NCBI GenBank assembly: GCA_002118135.1 | Contig: BDIU01000063.1 | Location: 62,439 to 126,438, forward strand | Source of the DNA: Trebouxia sp. TZW2008 | Taxonomy: Eukaryota; Chlorophyta; Trebouxiophyceae; Trebouxiales; Trebouxiaceae | DNA: 64,000 nucleotides | Direction of reading: 5' to 3' | Part shown: positions 1 to 11,600 of the stretch, piece after piece | How the letters are laid out: each line of letters starts with the position of its first letter | Position numbering within the stretch: the stretch's first letter is position 1 | Position numbers and translations under genes: made by a program | The notes under the pieces: generated by a model | The model's database searches: none | What the model was told of the DNA's origin: nothing | Seen by the model: only the letters and a program-made list of their open reading frames with translations

Positions 1-3000
1 TCAGAGTCATGCTGGATGGCCCAGTTCCCCAACAGAAAAGAGGCAGGAGATGCTGTCAGGCCAACAGGCAATGTGCAAACAGCTTCACGGCTGAGAATGC
101 CAAAACTCCCTCACATGCACCAAAAATAGCTGTCAAGTCAACAAGAACTCACTGCCTGGCATTTGAGGTGAATGTGAGACTGCTCATGCATTGCCTGGCA
201 TTCAATGTGAATGTGAGACTGCTCATGCTGTGCTGTCAAGCTGGCAGGCACTCATCCCTTGGCATCCAGCGTGATGTTTGGCTCATGAGACATTGCTGTC
301 AAGCTGACAGGCAAAGAGTAAGGAGCCTTACAGTTGTGCTCAACGCCACAACATGTAAGACAGCTCACCTCAGCTTCAATGGAGGAGGGGCTGACGGCAG
401 CGTTCAGTTCATACAGTTGTGCTCAACGCCACAACATGTAAGACAGCTCACCTCAGCTTCAATGGAGGAGGGGCTGACGGCAGCGTTCAGTTCATACAGC
501 TTGTTCTGCAGCTCCTTCTTGTGGGAGTCACTGTGCTGCTGAGTCAAACAGCTTGAAAACCAAGGGCGGTGCTGCTGCGCACGCGAGAACCAACAGCTCA
601 CCTCAGCTTCAATGGAGGAGCTGATCGCTGCATGCAGCTCGTACAGCTTGTTCTGCAGCTCCTGCTTGTGGGCGTCGCTGTGACCAGGACGGCGGTTGAG
701 GAAACAGGCAGCCCTATGCCAGGCCTCCTGCCAGCGCCCTGCCCCCGCTGGATGCAGCCTGCTGGGCTCCAAAACTGCTGTCACATCACGAAAAAGGCGC
801 TCCTTAAAGCGCTGCATGCGCTGCTGGACCTGCAGGGGAAAAGAAGGATGGTTCGTGATGCTAATCTGTGACTGTTTGCGACCAAGCCACCTGGTGACAA
901 AAGATGTGGACATTCCACAAGTGTGGATGCAATGGCAAACATGCTTGAGGTGCACTCAAGCATGCACAGCGTAGACATGATCCAAAGGGTTGCTCACAAC
1001 AGCAAGACAAGAAGATGATGTGCTACAGGTCTACTGCCTGGCATGGTTGTACGTATATGCAGCACTTTGCAAGCCACAATCAAATGCGTGACTTTGGCTG
1101 TCCCTGCTGGTCACAATCACCAGGCAAGCAAAACATTGGCAGACTGATAGAGGCAGAAGACAGCTATGCTCTACAAATCCTGCTTCCCTAAAAAAAAGTG
1201 TTCAACAGCTTTGGTTGATCTCTTAACAGCTTATTCCATTTGATAACTCACAAACTTCCTGGACTGTGCATCACTTGCACACAGCGTATGCATTTTGTTA
1301 TGTATAAGAGCCCATTGGACAATCTGACCTCATCAACAACTTCTCCCTCTACAGCCTGCGCCTCCTGCTGCACCGTGTCAAAGGACTGCAGGTTGTGCTG
1401 CAACCGATCCTGCATCTCCTGAGTCTCACTCTGTAGGCTGGCCACATCACGCTGCAGGGCGGCATTGCTCGCTGCTGCCACGTTCTTGATCTGCAGTTCA
1501 CAAGTGATGTCAGCTATTTGAGCCAGCCCAGTGAGTACATATGCAGTTGAACTTCATTCTATGCAAGACCTTGAAGGCGTGCTTGACACATAATGTCAAC
1601 AGCAGTGTGCAAGAGACACGCGGAACTCTACCAAATGTATGCTCACTAGAAGCAGCATCATCTCAAGCCAAACATCAGCAAGCGCGTCAAAGTGACCAAA
1701 GGAGCCATCTCTATGTCAGCCAACACATGCCACTGCATGTGCGTCAGAAAACCATACCACAGATCCAGCAGAGCAAAAAAAAGTGCTTATTTGTGACAGC
1801 ATCCTGACAGTCTCATCCAGCAACACCAACAGCTTCCAGCTACTGCTTTGGACACACATGAAATTGCCTCACCCGTGACCGCATGCACACAACAGTGCCC
1901 AGCATAAAACAAGGCAAGCGCATACATGTGACGGCATACGCACAGTATCATTCAGCAAAGCCAACATCTTCAAGCTGCCGTGGTGGGCATACAGGAAAAG
2001 TGCCTCTCCTGTGACAGCATGCACACAACAGTACGGACCAGAGCACAAGGAAAGCGCATACCTGGGACAGCATCCTGACAGTGTCATCCAGCAAAGCCAA
2101 CATCTTCAAGCTGCCGCTGTGGGCATACAAGAAAGCCAGCACTCTGCTTTCAAGCTCAGCCACACCACTCTCAGCCAGCATCTCCTCAGCAGCCTGCTTG
2201 TGCTCACGTGGGGAGAACTTGCGAGCCCTGCTGCCGAACGCCAAGCGCCCAAAACGGAGGCTGGTGTCCTTGTCGGCTTTGCCTTGCAACACTAGGCGGG
2301 ACACCAAAGCATGCTGGGCTGACACCAGCAGCACCTGCACCATACACAAGAGCTCAATGACAGCTGATGCTATGACATACACAGGGTACTGACCAGCACT
2401 GGAACTCCTTAATGGGGAGGATCTTGACCACGTTGCCTTTGCGAGTCAGCAAAGCCCCCAATTGTAAGGCTAGCAGAAATCAGGTACCGCATGCAGTTAC
2501 TGACTCACTACAGAGTTGCTCTGCTGCACGCACACAAACTTGGTTCTGCAACAACGCTGTGTGCCTAGGCAAGCACAGTGCATTTGCCAGAAGGCAAATT
2601 CCAATCTGAACAAGCCGGACTTGACAGCACGAAAGTGCAATTGTTGACATTGCTGATCCATGGCAACACATGGTTGTGGGTGTGCTCCAAGCAAGCAAAG
2701 CTTTTTTACTCAGTAGCAGGTATAGCAGGCTGTGCTACCTGATCTGGGCTCAGCTGGAAGCTCTTGTCCCACATCTGACGAGTGATCAGATCCGCCACAT
2801 ACTCCTTGGTGGCCTCTGCATCCATCCCTTCACTGGTCTCAATCATGTCAGCCTTGTTCACCACAAAGAACAGGCGCTGCGACAGGCGGGCTATGAGCTG
2901 TGGGTTGATGTCTTTCAGCCTCTGTAGCACTTCTGCCTCATCTGCAGTCTTTAGCTTGGTGTAGTCCAGCAGATAGATGACTGCGTCAACTGAGTCCAAC

Positions 3001-4309
3001 AGCCTTTCCACCTGTGCAAGCAAGACATTGCTGAAGAGAGCTCACAAGAGTTGTTATACTAGAACCAGCAAAATGAAGCGCAGATGCTCAACAGATAGAT
3101 GACTGAGTCGACTGAGCCTAACAAACGTCCCACCTGTGCAAGAAGCACATTGCTAATGGACTCACAAGACATCAAGCAAACAAGGAGCGCGGTACTATGG
3201 GAAACTTGTAAGACATCAGACGCATTGGATTTCAGCCGTCTTTCCACCTGTGCAAGCAACAGATTGCTGAAGGAAGCTCACGAGAGTGTTGCGCTAGCAC
3301 TAGCAAAGCGAAGCGCAAATGAGCTCTGTCAAACAGATTTTGCTGTGACACATGCTGTGTCTAGTATACTTGCTGTGCGACAGTCAACAAATGCAAAAAC
3401 ACAAGGGAAGCCAATCACCCAATTGGGCTTTGAGCGCAATGTCTCCTGCCTCATTCGGCAGATGTAAAAGGTTAAGACATCAAAAATTTCCACCTGCGCT
3501 TTGAGAGCAGTTTCTCCTGCCTCATTTGGCCCAGGAGTGTCCAGCAAGCTAATAGTGACTGGCTGTGCAGCTTCAGCGTCTTTGCCATCACCCTGCAATG
3601 CTGCTATGGGAATGCTGAGGTCCAAGAAGGTCTCATCAGTCAGCAAGTGAGTCCTGGCACGTGCTTCACTGTTCAGATGCCGCAGGTAAGCCTTGATCTC
3701 TTCCTCCCCTGTGATAGTCTTGATGGGCTCTGCTGCTTTGTCCACCAGCACTGCCTGACCGGGAGTGTGAGTGATCTGGGTGATGCGGGCAGTCTCTGGA
3801 ACATTGTTGGCTGGCAGACAGTTTGCTCCTATCAAACTGTTCAGGAGGGTAGACTTGCCTGCATTTGCAAAGTCAACATGGTTAGGGGACGAAGGCGGCC
3901 ACTGATGATTCAAAGTACACCGGGTGTTGTGTCTAAGTGGCTTAGAGAAGGCCGTACGCAGGTGCGAGGGTTCGCGACAAGGCTATCGAGCAGCGATCGA
4001 AGCTGCTGACATCTTCCGGAAGCTCGTACGAGACCACGGTGAAGGTTTTGCCCGAGGCAATTGCATCGACTTTGACTCACCGGACTTTGTCAACGCAAGG
4101 ACAGCAACGGTCAGGTTCTGGTCGACATGCCGTGCTTGAAGGCTGGAAAAGGTCTCATGGAAGCTGCCCAGCTTCGTATCTACGCTCACTTCTGCGGAGT
4201 TGGCGTGAAGCTGCGATCCCTCGCACAGGTCTGCCAAAAAGCTTCCAATCTTGCCAAACACGGCAGCACTGTCCGCTCGCAGCTCCGTATATCTTGCCGC
4301 AGCAGCCAT
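1..4309 (-). CDS. CrfC/YjdA-type dynamin-like GTPase (3' end outside window)
   Basis: Large GTPase of the dynamin superfamily. Six exons assemble with matching phases: 4309-4081, 3858-3494, 3011-2739, 2334-2062, 1490-1329 and 829-602. The P-loop (ALTKSGKSTLLNS, about residues 70-82) is rebuilt across the first intron. The G3 motif LDTPGPNEAG sits near residues 182-191, followed by YLLDYTKLKTADE, and G4 is NKAD at 250-253. LDTPGPNEAG plus LDYTxLK is the signature of E. coli CrfC (YjdA), a bacterial dynamin-like protein tied to replication-fork colocalisation, rather than of classical dynamins. Exons 5 and 6 (residues 381-510) are predicted helical/coiled coil, as expected of a dynamin stalk. 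A further in-frame ATG lies 30 bases upstream (4339). At least 510 residues are visible; the C-terminus lies beyond base 1. Several introns contain echoes of exon edges. Role in the alga is unknown; membrane remodelling or an organellar role is inference. Confidence 0.8.
331..541 (-). repeat. Two downstream echoes of the GTPase exon-6 3' edge, one a perfect 83-bp tandem copy
   Basis: The end of the true exon (829-602, ending ...SSIEAE before a gtgagc donor) recurs downstream on the minus strand at about 541-440 and again at 430-355. Each copy has the same donor-like gtgagc. Bases 331-413 and 414-496 are the same 83-bp unit with no mismatch that I can see, so this duplication is very recent. 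The older copy reads SDSHKKELQNKLYELNAAV against SDAHKQELQNKLYELHAAI in the true exon. Confidence 0.85.
1800..1995 (-). repeat. Two downstream echoes of the GTPase exon-4 3' edge
   Basis: True exon 4 (2334-2062) ends GSLKMLALLDDTVRMLSQ before gtatgcg. A copy with changes (GSLKMLALLNDTVRMPSH) lies at about 1990-1922, followed by the same gtatgcg. A more decayed copy lies at about 1870-1800. Both are intronic relics, not usable exons. Confidence 0.75.
3105..3262 (-). repeat. Two upstream echoes of the GTPase exon-3 5' edge
   Basis: The true exon starts at 3011 after ttgcacag (VERLLDSVDAVIYLLD). Copies start after the same ttgcacag at about 3262 (VERRLKSNASD) and 3136 (VGRLLGSVDSVIYLL). Spacing is about 120 bp. 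Both soon run into stops or lose similarity. Confidence 0.75.
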
Positions 4310-4339
4310 ATCGGAAGGGAAGCTAGGTAATCTCAGCAC

Positions 4340-4718
4340 AACTGTTTGCTTAGCACATCAGGTATGTAACTACTATGCCTCGATGCAGTCGAGGCTCACG
4401 TCACCATGATGCAGGCTCAAAAGCTGTTGAACACGAGTGTTCAAGAACTAGTCCGATACGCTGTGGTGTCCCACCTGTTGATGACACTGCAGATGGTTTT
4501 GAGCGTTACAACGTTGGCGTTGCGCACAGACTTACAGGCCTCGTGTCAGGTCTGTTCGCTGCGGTTCTGCGAGCACCAAGGCTCTGAGCAATTACAGATG
4601 TCAAGAGCTGAGTAAAGGCCGTGCCAAATATCAACAGAGTCATCACTGCAAAGACGGTTGACTTCAGCATGCATGCAGCACTAGCGTAGTTGAAAGATAT
4701 TACGCAGAAAGGTTCAAC
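4340..4718. promoter_or_regulatory. Divergent intergenic interval (GTPase / aldehyde oxidase)
   Basis: About 0.38-0.41 kb separates the divergent start codons of the GTPase (minus) and the aldehyde oxidase (plus). It must hold both promoters and 5' UTRs. I see no convincing TATA box or named element. The regulatory role rests on position only. Confidence 0.3.
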
Positions 4719-5659
4719 ATGTTTGCCTTGAATGGCCAACGACAAGCAATTGGAGATGTAGCGCCATGCACAGTGCTGTATGATTTCTTGCGCACGTCGA
4801 CCCCGTATACGGTAAATTCGCTTGATTCCCTTGATCAGTTGCCCGGACCTTCCACTGGTCTGCAGCATACAGCGCAGCGCTGTTGCATAAATCCCAAAGT
4901 GATTCACGCTCAATACACTGCCTGACGCCAGACATCATGCTGGTGCTAAGACTTGAGCGCCCGCGGTTCAACGTTGAGGATCACCGGCTGTGTGGTGCAG
5001 GGCACGAAAAACGGTTGCGGCGAAGGAGGATGCGGGGCCTGTGCGGTCCAGGTTCACGAGCTCGACAGCAAATCAGGTGTCGCATGCATGCGCAGGCCTT
5101 CGGGTCAAACTATCCGTAATGCTGTTATTGAGTCAGCTGTAACTCCTGGAATCTGTTGATGCAGGGCAAGTCAGAACAAGGTGCATCAATGCCTGCTTGT
5201 GCCCAGTTGGCAGCCTTGATGGCTGTTCAGTTGTGACAGTAGAGGGACTAGGAAATGCTCAAAAAGGCTTTAATGCTGTCCAAGGCAAGCACCCACTTGC
5301 TGTTGTATTGAGTCCTGCTTGACAGGTCTTGCAGCTTGTCTTCATGATCATGATGTGAAGCATTGATGCCAGATTGCAGTGGGCAAATGCGCGTCAAATA
5401 GCAACTCATCCTGACCATACGTAATGGGCTTGTGACGTGCTTGACCCTCACTCATGCATATACTGATGCAGAGCGTATTGCTGGTTTCCATGGATCCCAG
5501 TGCGGCTTCTGCACCCCTGGCATGGTGGTGTCTTGCCACACAGCCCTCACCAATGCCCACAAGACGGGCAAGAGCTGCACACCAACAGAGATGGAGAAAG
5601 CCTTTGATGGCAATTTGTGCAGATGCACAGGCTACAGGCCTATTCTTGATGCCTGCAAG
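4719..5659 (+). other. Aldehyde oxidase exons 1-4: two 2Fe-2S domains
   Basis: Exon 1 encodes FALNGQ...LYDFLRT, the ferredoxin-like start of the family. Exons 2 and 3 carry the plant-type cluster ([10 protein letters not shown], then NACLCP). Exon 4 carries the four-helix cluster domain ([19 protein letters not shown]). Exon 3 ends CAAG|gcaagc, a GC donor. Joining it to the ag|agcgtatt acceptor restores VQ-E-RIAGF, as expected from the family. Confidence 0.9.
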
Positions 5660-8600
5660 GTAAAGTCTCTGTACCCAATTTCTCACATGCGCTGCTTAGC
5701 AAAGCAGACTCAACCTACATGCTGACGTCTGCAACTGTTGCCGAGCAGAGGTGCTGATATCATTCTGCACAATCAAGTGTGGCTTTGCATTTGGCCAAAC
5801 TGTTCTCATGTTGAGCTGGGATGATATGTTTGATGCAGGAAAACATGAATTTCTTTGATCTGTTGTCGTTTCTGCACTTGCTTTTCCTCCGTCAGTGTTC
5901 TTTGTAGATCTCATATGTGCCTGCAGAGCCTGACAGAAGGAGTGGATTTGGAGGATCTGGGCATGCACTGTCTAGACAAGGCTGCCCTGGAACACACTGA
6001 CTTCAGCCTCCCAAAAGATACAGTGTTTCCAACATGGCTGCGAGACTACACCAAGGTAAATAAGCAGTAACCAGCAACGTGCATGCATGCAATTGCAGCC
6101 AACACCACCTTGGAGGAGGACATCCGCAGCTGTGTGTACAAAGATGAATGTCCGCGACTGCACGGAAGCACCTTGGCAGCATGGCAGTCACTGCAACTGC
6201 AGCACATGCTTGCATGGCTGTTGCAAGCATGCAGCAATCGTAGTAATTGCTTGACCCAAATCCACTACTGCACTTACTGTAACATTATACCCAACCATTA
6301 CACACTGCAGGGCAAGTGCCAGGTGTGTCTGGTCCTAAGCATCACTGCAGCCAACTCTGAGCACATTGCCGAAAGCCGGCATCTTTGGTACAGGGCATAG
6401 CAATCAGAGAGGACTTATGCTACGCACACCTAGCGCCTTTGCTAATCTCTTATTGATGATATGCACGGCTGCAGGGGCGGCAGGAGGACCTAATCAAGGC
6501 CAAGGGTTTGAGGCCCGATGCTCAAAGCCAAGTATGGGTGACGCCTCGCAGCATCACCAGCCTATTGGAAGAGGTCAGATCTGCAAAGGCTAGTGGCAAG
6601 AGTGTGAGGGTGGTTGGGGGTAACACAGGGCCGGGCGTGTACAAGGACTGGCCTGTTGATGTGGATGTGCTGATAGGCACAACAGGGGTGAAGGAGCTTA
6701 CAAGCATCACCAGCCACAAGGTGTGTTCTTCTCTACAGCAATGCATCACAGGAGGTTGCATCACCAGCCACAAGGTGTGTTGTTTCAGTACAGCAGCGCA
6801 TTGCAAATGATTGCCTGTCTTTTCCCTGTTGCAGATGTAATGTCACAAACCATGTAATTTACCCACATAGTATGTCATTGTATACCTTTCGCAGCACATC
6901 TGATGTCACACAAGCCAACTTCCTGGAGCGCAGGCCTTGTCAGATCCTCCATGTGTTGCTGCATATGATGTCTTCCTAAAGTGTGCTTGCTTGCCCAGAT
7001 CCTTCTGCAGCCACTCAACAACACAAACGATACTTGAACAACAGTACTTGATCGAGTACAAATTGAACTGTGCATGGGCTGGATGATGTGATACAGTGTA
7101 GTGTACAAACTAGGATGAGTAATGCTGCAGGGTGCGCTATATGTGGGTGCAGCAGTCACACAGGCTACGCTCATAGACTATCTGCTGGAGGCTGCGTCTG
7201 AGGCAGCAAAGAAGACTAACGGCAATAGGGAGGTGGAGCAGTGCGGCCCTGACAAAGTGTACACAGCGTTGGCACATCACCTGCAGCGCATTGCTGGCAA
7301 CCCGGTGAGAGTGCACTCACGCCGCACTTTCACTCAGCTATGTTTGCATCTGTCTGTTGTGGCAGTCCAGTGAGACTGCACTCACAATTCACTTTCACTC
7401 AGCTATGTTTATGTTTGCCTCTTATGGCAACCCATTGAGATTGCACTCTCTCTCAGCTGTGTTTGCATCTGCGTGTTATGATGATCTGGTGAGACTGCAC
7501 TCTCAATGCACGTTCACTGAGCTATGTCCAGGTCTGTCTGTTATGGCAGTCCAATGTGAGTGCAACCTTACTGCACTTTTGCTCAGCTTTGCTTATAGCT
7601 GTCTGTTGTGGCAATCTGGTGAGATTGCACTCTCACTCGGCAATGGGAAGGATGTCTCAGCATCTGGATCATACGTTTGATCGGTTCAAACTTTGCAATC
7701 AAACATTGCGTCTTTGCACATCTGTGTACTCCATTGTGCGACAGAACAGTCACCCCTGTTGCAGGCTGGCTGTATGACGACTGCAACAGGCTTGAAAGTT
7801 CTGTCGCCAAGTTTTCTCAGAGCGCAGGTGTGACCAACAAAGACTCTTTGATGTATGACGTAGCACCTTTCTTTCTGCTGCCCCTTCACTGCTGCTGTGT
7901 AAGCACTATTGTTGCGTGTGCTGGCAGGTACAATCTGCTGCAACCATGGGTGGCAACTTGGTGCTGGCAAAGGAACAGGGCCTGGAGTCTGATGTGGCCA
8001 CCCTGCTTGCTGCTGCTGCCTGTACACTGCTGCCATACAACCACTATTGCTGCATGTGTCGGCAGGTACGGTCTGCTGCAACCATGGGTGGCAACTTGGT
8101 GCTGGCAAAGGAACAGGGCCTGGAGTCTGATGTGGTCACCCTGCTTGCTGCTGCTGCCTGTACACTGCTGCCATACAACCACTATTGCTGAATGTGTCGG
8201 CAGGTACGGTCTGCTGCAACCATTGGCGGCAACTTGGTGCTGGCAAAGGAACAGGGCCTGGAGTCTGATGTGGCCACCCTGCTTGCTGCTGCTGCCTGTA
8301 CACTGCTGCCATACAATCACTATTGCTGCATGTGTCGGCAGGTACGGTCTGCTGCAACAATGGGTGGCAACTTGGTGCTGGCAAAGGAACAGGGCCTGGA
8401 GTCGGACGTGGCCACCCTGCTTTCAGCCATGCAAGCTCAAGTGGGCATCACCAGCATAGACAAAGAAGAGCTTAGGTGACTCGTCATCCAACTGGGCACG
8501 ATGCTTTGTCTCTCACACTGCAAGATTCAGGTTGTCATGAAAGCTAAAGTCGACTTCACCAGCATAGACACACAACAGCTTAGGTGCCAAATCTGGGCCT

Positions 8601-11600
8601 GCAGCATAGACAGTACATCAACTGCCTTTATTGTGGTGCTCAGAAAAAGTCAGCCTGCAGGACAGGACTTGGGTCAAGTACACTAAGCGCCTGTGCGAGA
8701 CTGCGTCATGTGTTAACTTCATTGTTGCCCACAGCGTTCATCCTTCAAACTTTGCCCGGCAAAAGCAGCAGGCGCCCACTTTGTTTTTTTCATTGCCTGT
8801 CTGCAGCAGCATTCACAACAGCTTATCATTCATTGATATCAGTTCTGCTGACCATCGGTACATCAGCTGTACTGGTTGCACACAAAGCTGGCACATTGAT
8901 CCACAGTTTTTGAGCTGCTGGATGGCGTGGGCCTGCCGAGGAGTAGCCTGGGGTCAATGTCTGTCTGTGACAGCATGCATAGGCTTTCAACATTTTCGGG
9001 ATCAGGCTTTGTGACCCCACTCAATTGATGTAGGTGAGTAGACGTTTTTTAGCTATTGGATGAGGGGGCATGGGGAGGGGGCGCTCAGGGGCAGCCTGGA
9101 ATAACTGTCTGTGCATGACAGCATACTTAAGTTTTGACAATCCTGAGATCAGGCTTTGTGACCACACTTTCTTGATGTAGGTGGGTTGATGTTCTTGAGC
9201 TGCTGGATGAGGAGGGTGTGCCCAGGGGTAGCTTGGGGTCAACCCATCTCATCACCTCCATCCAAATTCCACACATCAAGCCTACACAGGCTCTCTGGTC
9301 TTACAAGGTCAGTCATGCTGTCAAGCATGCTTTCTCCTCTGATGCTTGCCTCACGGACTGAGATTTGTACAGCCAGGATGGAAAAGACAGTGGGAGCATA
9401 TAGTGTAATGTGCACTGTTGGCTGATAGCTGTTGCCGCTCTGTTTCATCAAACCTGGCATAGCCTGATGCTGTAGTGTAAGGTGCAAAGCCAGATGATGC
9501 CTGTCAAGCCAAGGCCTGCATGCGACCAGAGCAGCTGCCTGTATGCATGAAGTAGAAGCATAAACTGTGACGTAGAACTGCTGTGATGCTGCAGATCGCT
9601 CAGCGCCACTTCAATGCGCATGCCTTTGTGAACATGGCTATCTTCCTGGATATGCAAGAGACAGCCTCTAATGGGCACAAGGGCCTCAAAGTTCAGGAAG
9701 CACATGTCAGCATTGGCTTTGACCAGCTCAAAGGTACATTTTCTGCCCTGTCACGCCACTGTCTTTGTAAGCTCATAATCAACAATATGATATATTGCCA
9801 TGCACAAAAGCGGCCCCGTATTTGTGGGTCTGTAGTGACTGAACTACCTCACCCGCTTCATGGGATGCTGTGTGAAGATTTGCCATAGTGCAATGCATAA
9901 ACACAGCTCCATGCATCTGATTGGTCTGAACTCAATCAATTTGCATATGGTTGGTGCCTAAGACGCATGATCTGCATCACGACACCCAGCATGGTCTAGA
10001 CCCTTTTGATAGGGGATCTAACCCTAGGGTGCCCCCTAATTAGGGGACCAGGTAGAGTGGAAGCTGCAGCAGGCTCATGCAGGAGCAGCCTTTGCGTGGC
10101 CAGCTAGCCAGCATGGACCGTGAACTTGATCTGATGTTGCTGCACCGATGTTGCACTGATGTTTCACTGGTGTCGCCCTGACATTGCACAGGTAATAAGG
10201 CAGAGTGGCAGCTGCAGCAGGCTCATGCAGTGGAGCAAGTTTTGCGCAGGCAAGTAGCCAGTATGGACGCCATTGGGCATGCAGTAGCGCGGCAGTAACG
10301 CAGAACGTCACTGTCATGTTGTACTGATATCGCACTGATATTGCACAGGTGACAAGGCAGAATGGCAGTTGCAGCAAGCTCATGAAGTGGAGCAGGCCTT
10401 GCGCAGCCAGCTTGCCAGCATGGACACCATTGGGCATGCAGTGGCAGCAGTCAGGCAAGATGTGCAGCCAGGTCAGGTGCCTGATGCTGACTTCCTGGTG
10501 GCAGCTGCTGAGGGCATCCTGTTTGAGGGCTTGGCATCGATGTTGCGTCAGGTCAGGCACTGTCCCTGTCTGTGTCTCACAGTAGCAGGGTCATCTCAAC
10601 AGGTTGCTTGCGCAAGGACCAGCAGCGTATAAGAGGTGCAGGTGCCTAATGCTGACTTCCTGGTGGCAGCTGCTGAGGGCATCCTTTTTGAGGGTTTGGC
10701 ATCGATGTCGCGTCAGGTCAGGTTCTGTACTGATGATACAATCTAAGTTCCAAGTCTTGCAGCAGCCACATTGCTGTTGCTGGCTTGCTCCTGTGTGTCT
10801 GTCAGCAGGCCAATTGTCATATTCCTGAGCGGTTGCAAATCAAACCCATTTGAGTGCAGGGTGTCCAGAAGGACTCGCTGCTGCCTCAGTTTGTCCTGGA
10901 GGTGGACTCAATTCATGATGTACCGCCGTCCAGTGGCAAGCAGGTCATCCCCAACTTCAGGCGGCCAGGGGGTGCTCTAGGGGAGCCCTTTGGGAAAGAA
11001 AGAGCCTTGCTACAGGTGCTGTCCTGACAATCACTGCAACCACTAAGTGGCCCTACAACAGGTGCTGTCCTCCTAATGATTGCAACGAAGCAGCTTTGAA
11101 CCTCTAAGGTAGCCCTTCGGGAAAGAAAAAGCCTGGCTACAGGTGCTGTGTTGCTTATTATTGCAATCATCAAAGAGCAAGAGCCTTGTTACAGGTAGTG
11201 CATGACTTTTTAAGCACCCACTGCTTGCTGGTCAGTGTGCCAGCTTGCTATGAAGTGCCTGTGCAAGTGATGGAGTTCATTCCCCACTTCGAGCGGCCGA
11301 GAGAGTTTGAGGGCCCCTTTGCAAAGCAGAGGGCCTTGTTACATGTCCTGTCCTGATAAGCATTGCAGCAACAAAATGGCTTTTCTAGCAGCAAGAGGGA
11401 ACAGGTCCTGTCCTGACAACCATTGCAACAACAGAGTTGCTTTTGGACAGCAAGAGGAGCCTTTTTGAATTGGCAGGGCCCTGTTGCAGGTATTGTCTGG
11501 CTCTTGGTCTGTGCAAGAAGTAGCTGTTGCACCCCTCAGCACGGCATCAATTGCCTGCTGGCTCATCATGTTGTGGCTGTGAAGACACGCAAGGGCTCCA

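Larger units (their letters stand above)
5927..10551 (+). other. Aldehyde oxidase exons 5-11: linker and FAD-binding domain
   Basis: Exon 6 has the FAD diphosphate loop (VRVVGGNTG). Exon 7 has ALYVGAAVT. Exon 8 has the TMGGNLV loop. Exon 9 runs [15 protein letters not shown]...SIQIPH, and exon 10 [16 protein letters not shown], matching the end of the FAD domain in plant enzymes. Exon 11 is less conserved and was placed by phase and its splice sites, so its borders are the least certain of the gene. Confidence 0.82.

Noticed and set aside
2400..2475. Possible extra GTPase exon on the minus strand (LQLGALLTRKGNVVKILPIK)
   Set aside because: Its frame cannot follow exon 3 in phase without a stop, and exon 3 to the exon at 2334 already gives the expected family sequence.
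7677..8459. Long open plus-strand frame of 260 codons rich in Cys, Trp and Leu
   Set aside because: It is a shadow frame of the 138-bp exon-8 array; the repeated period keeps it open. The true frame encodes the FAD loop.
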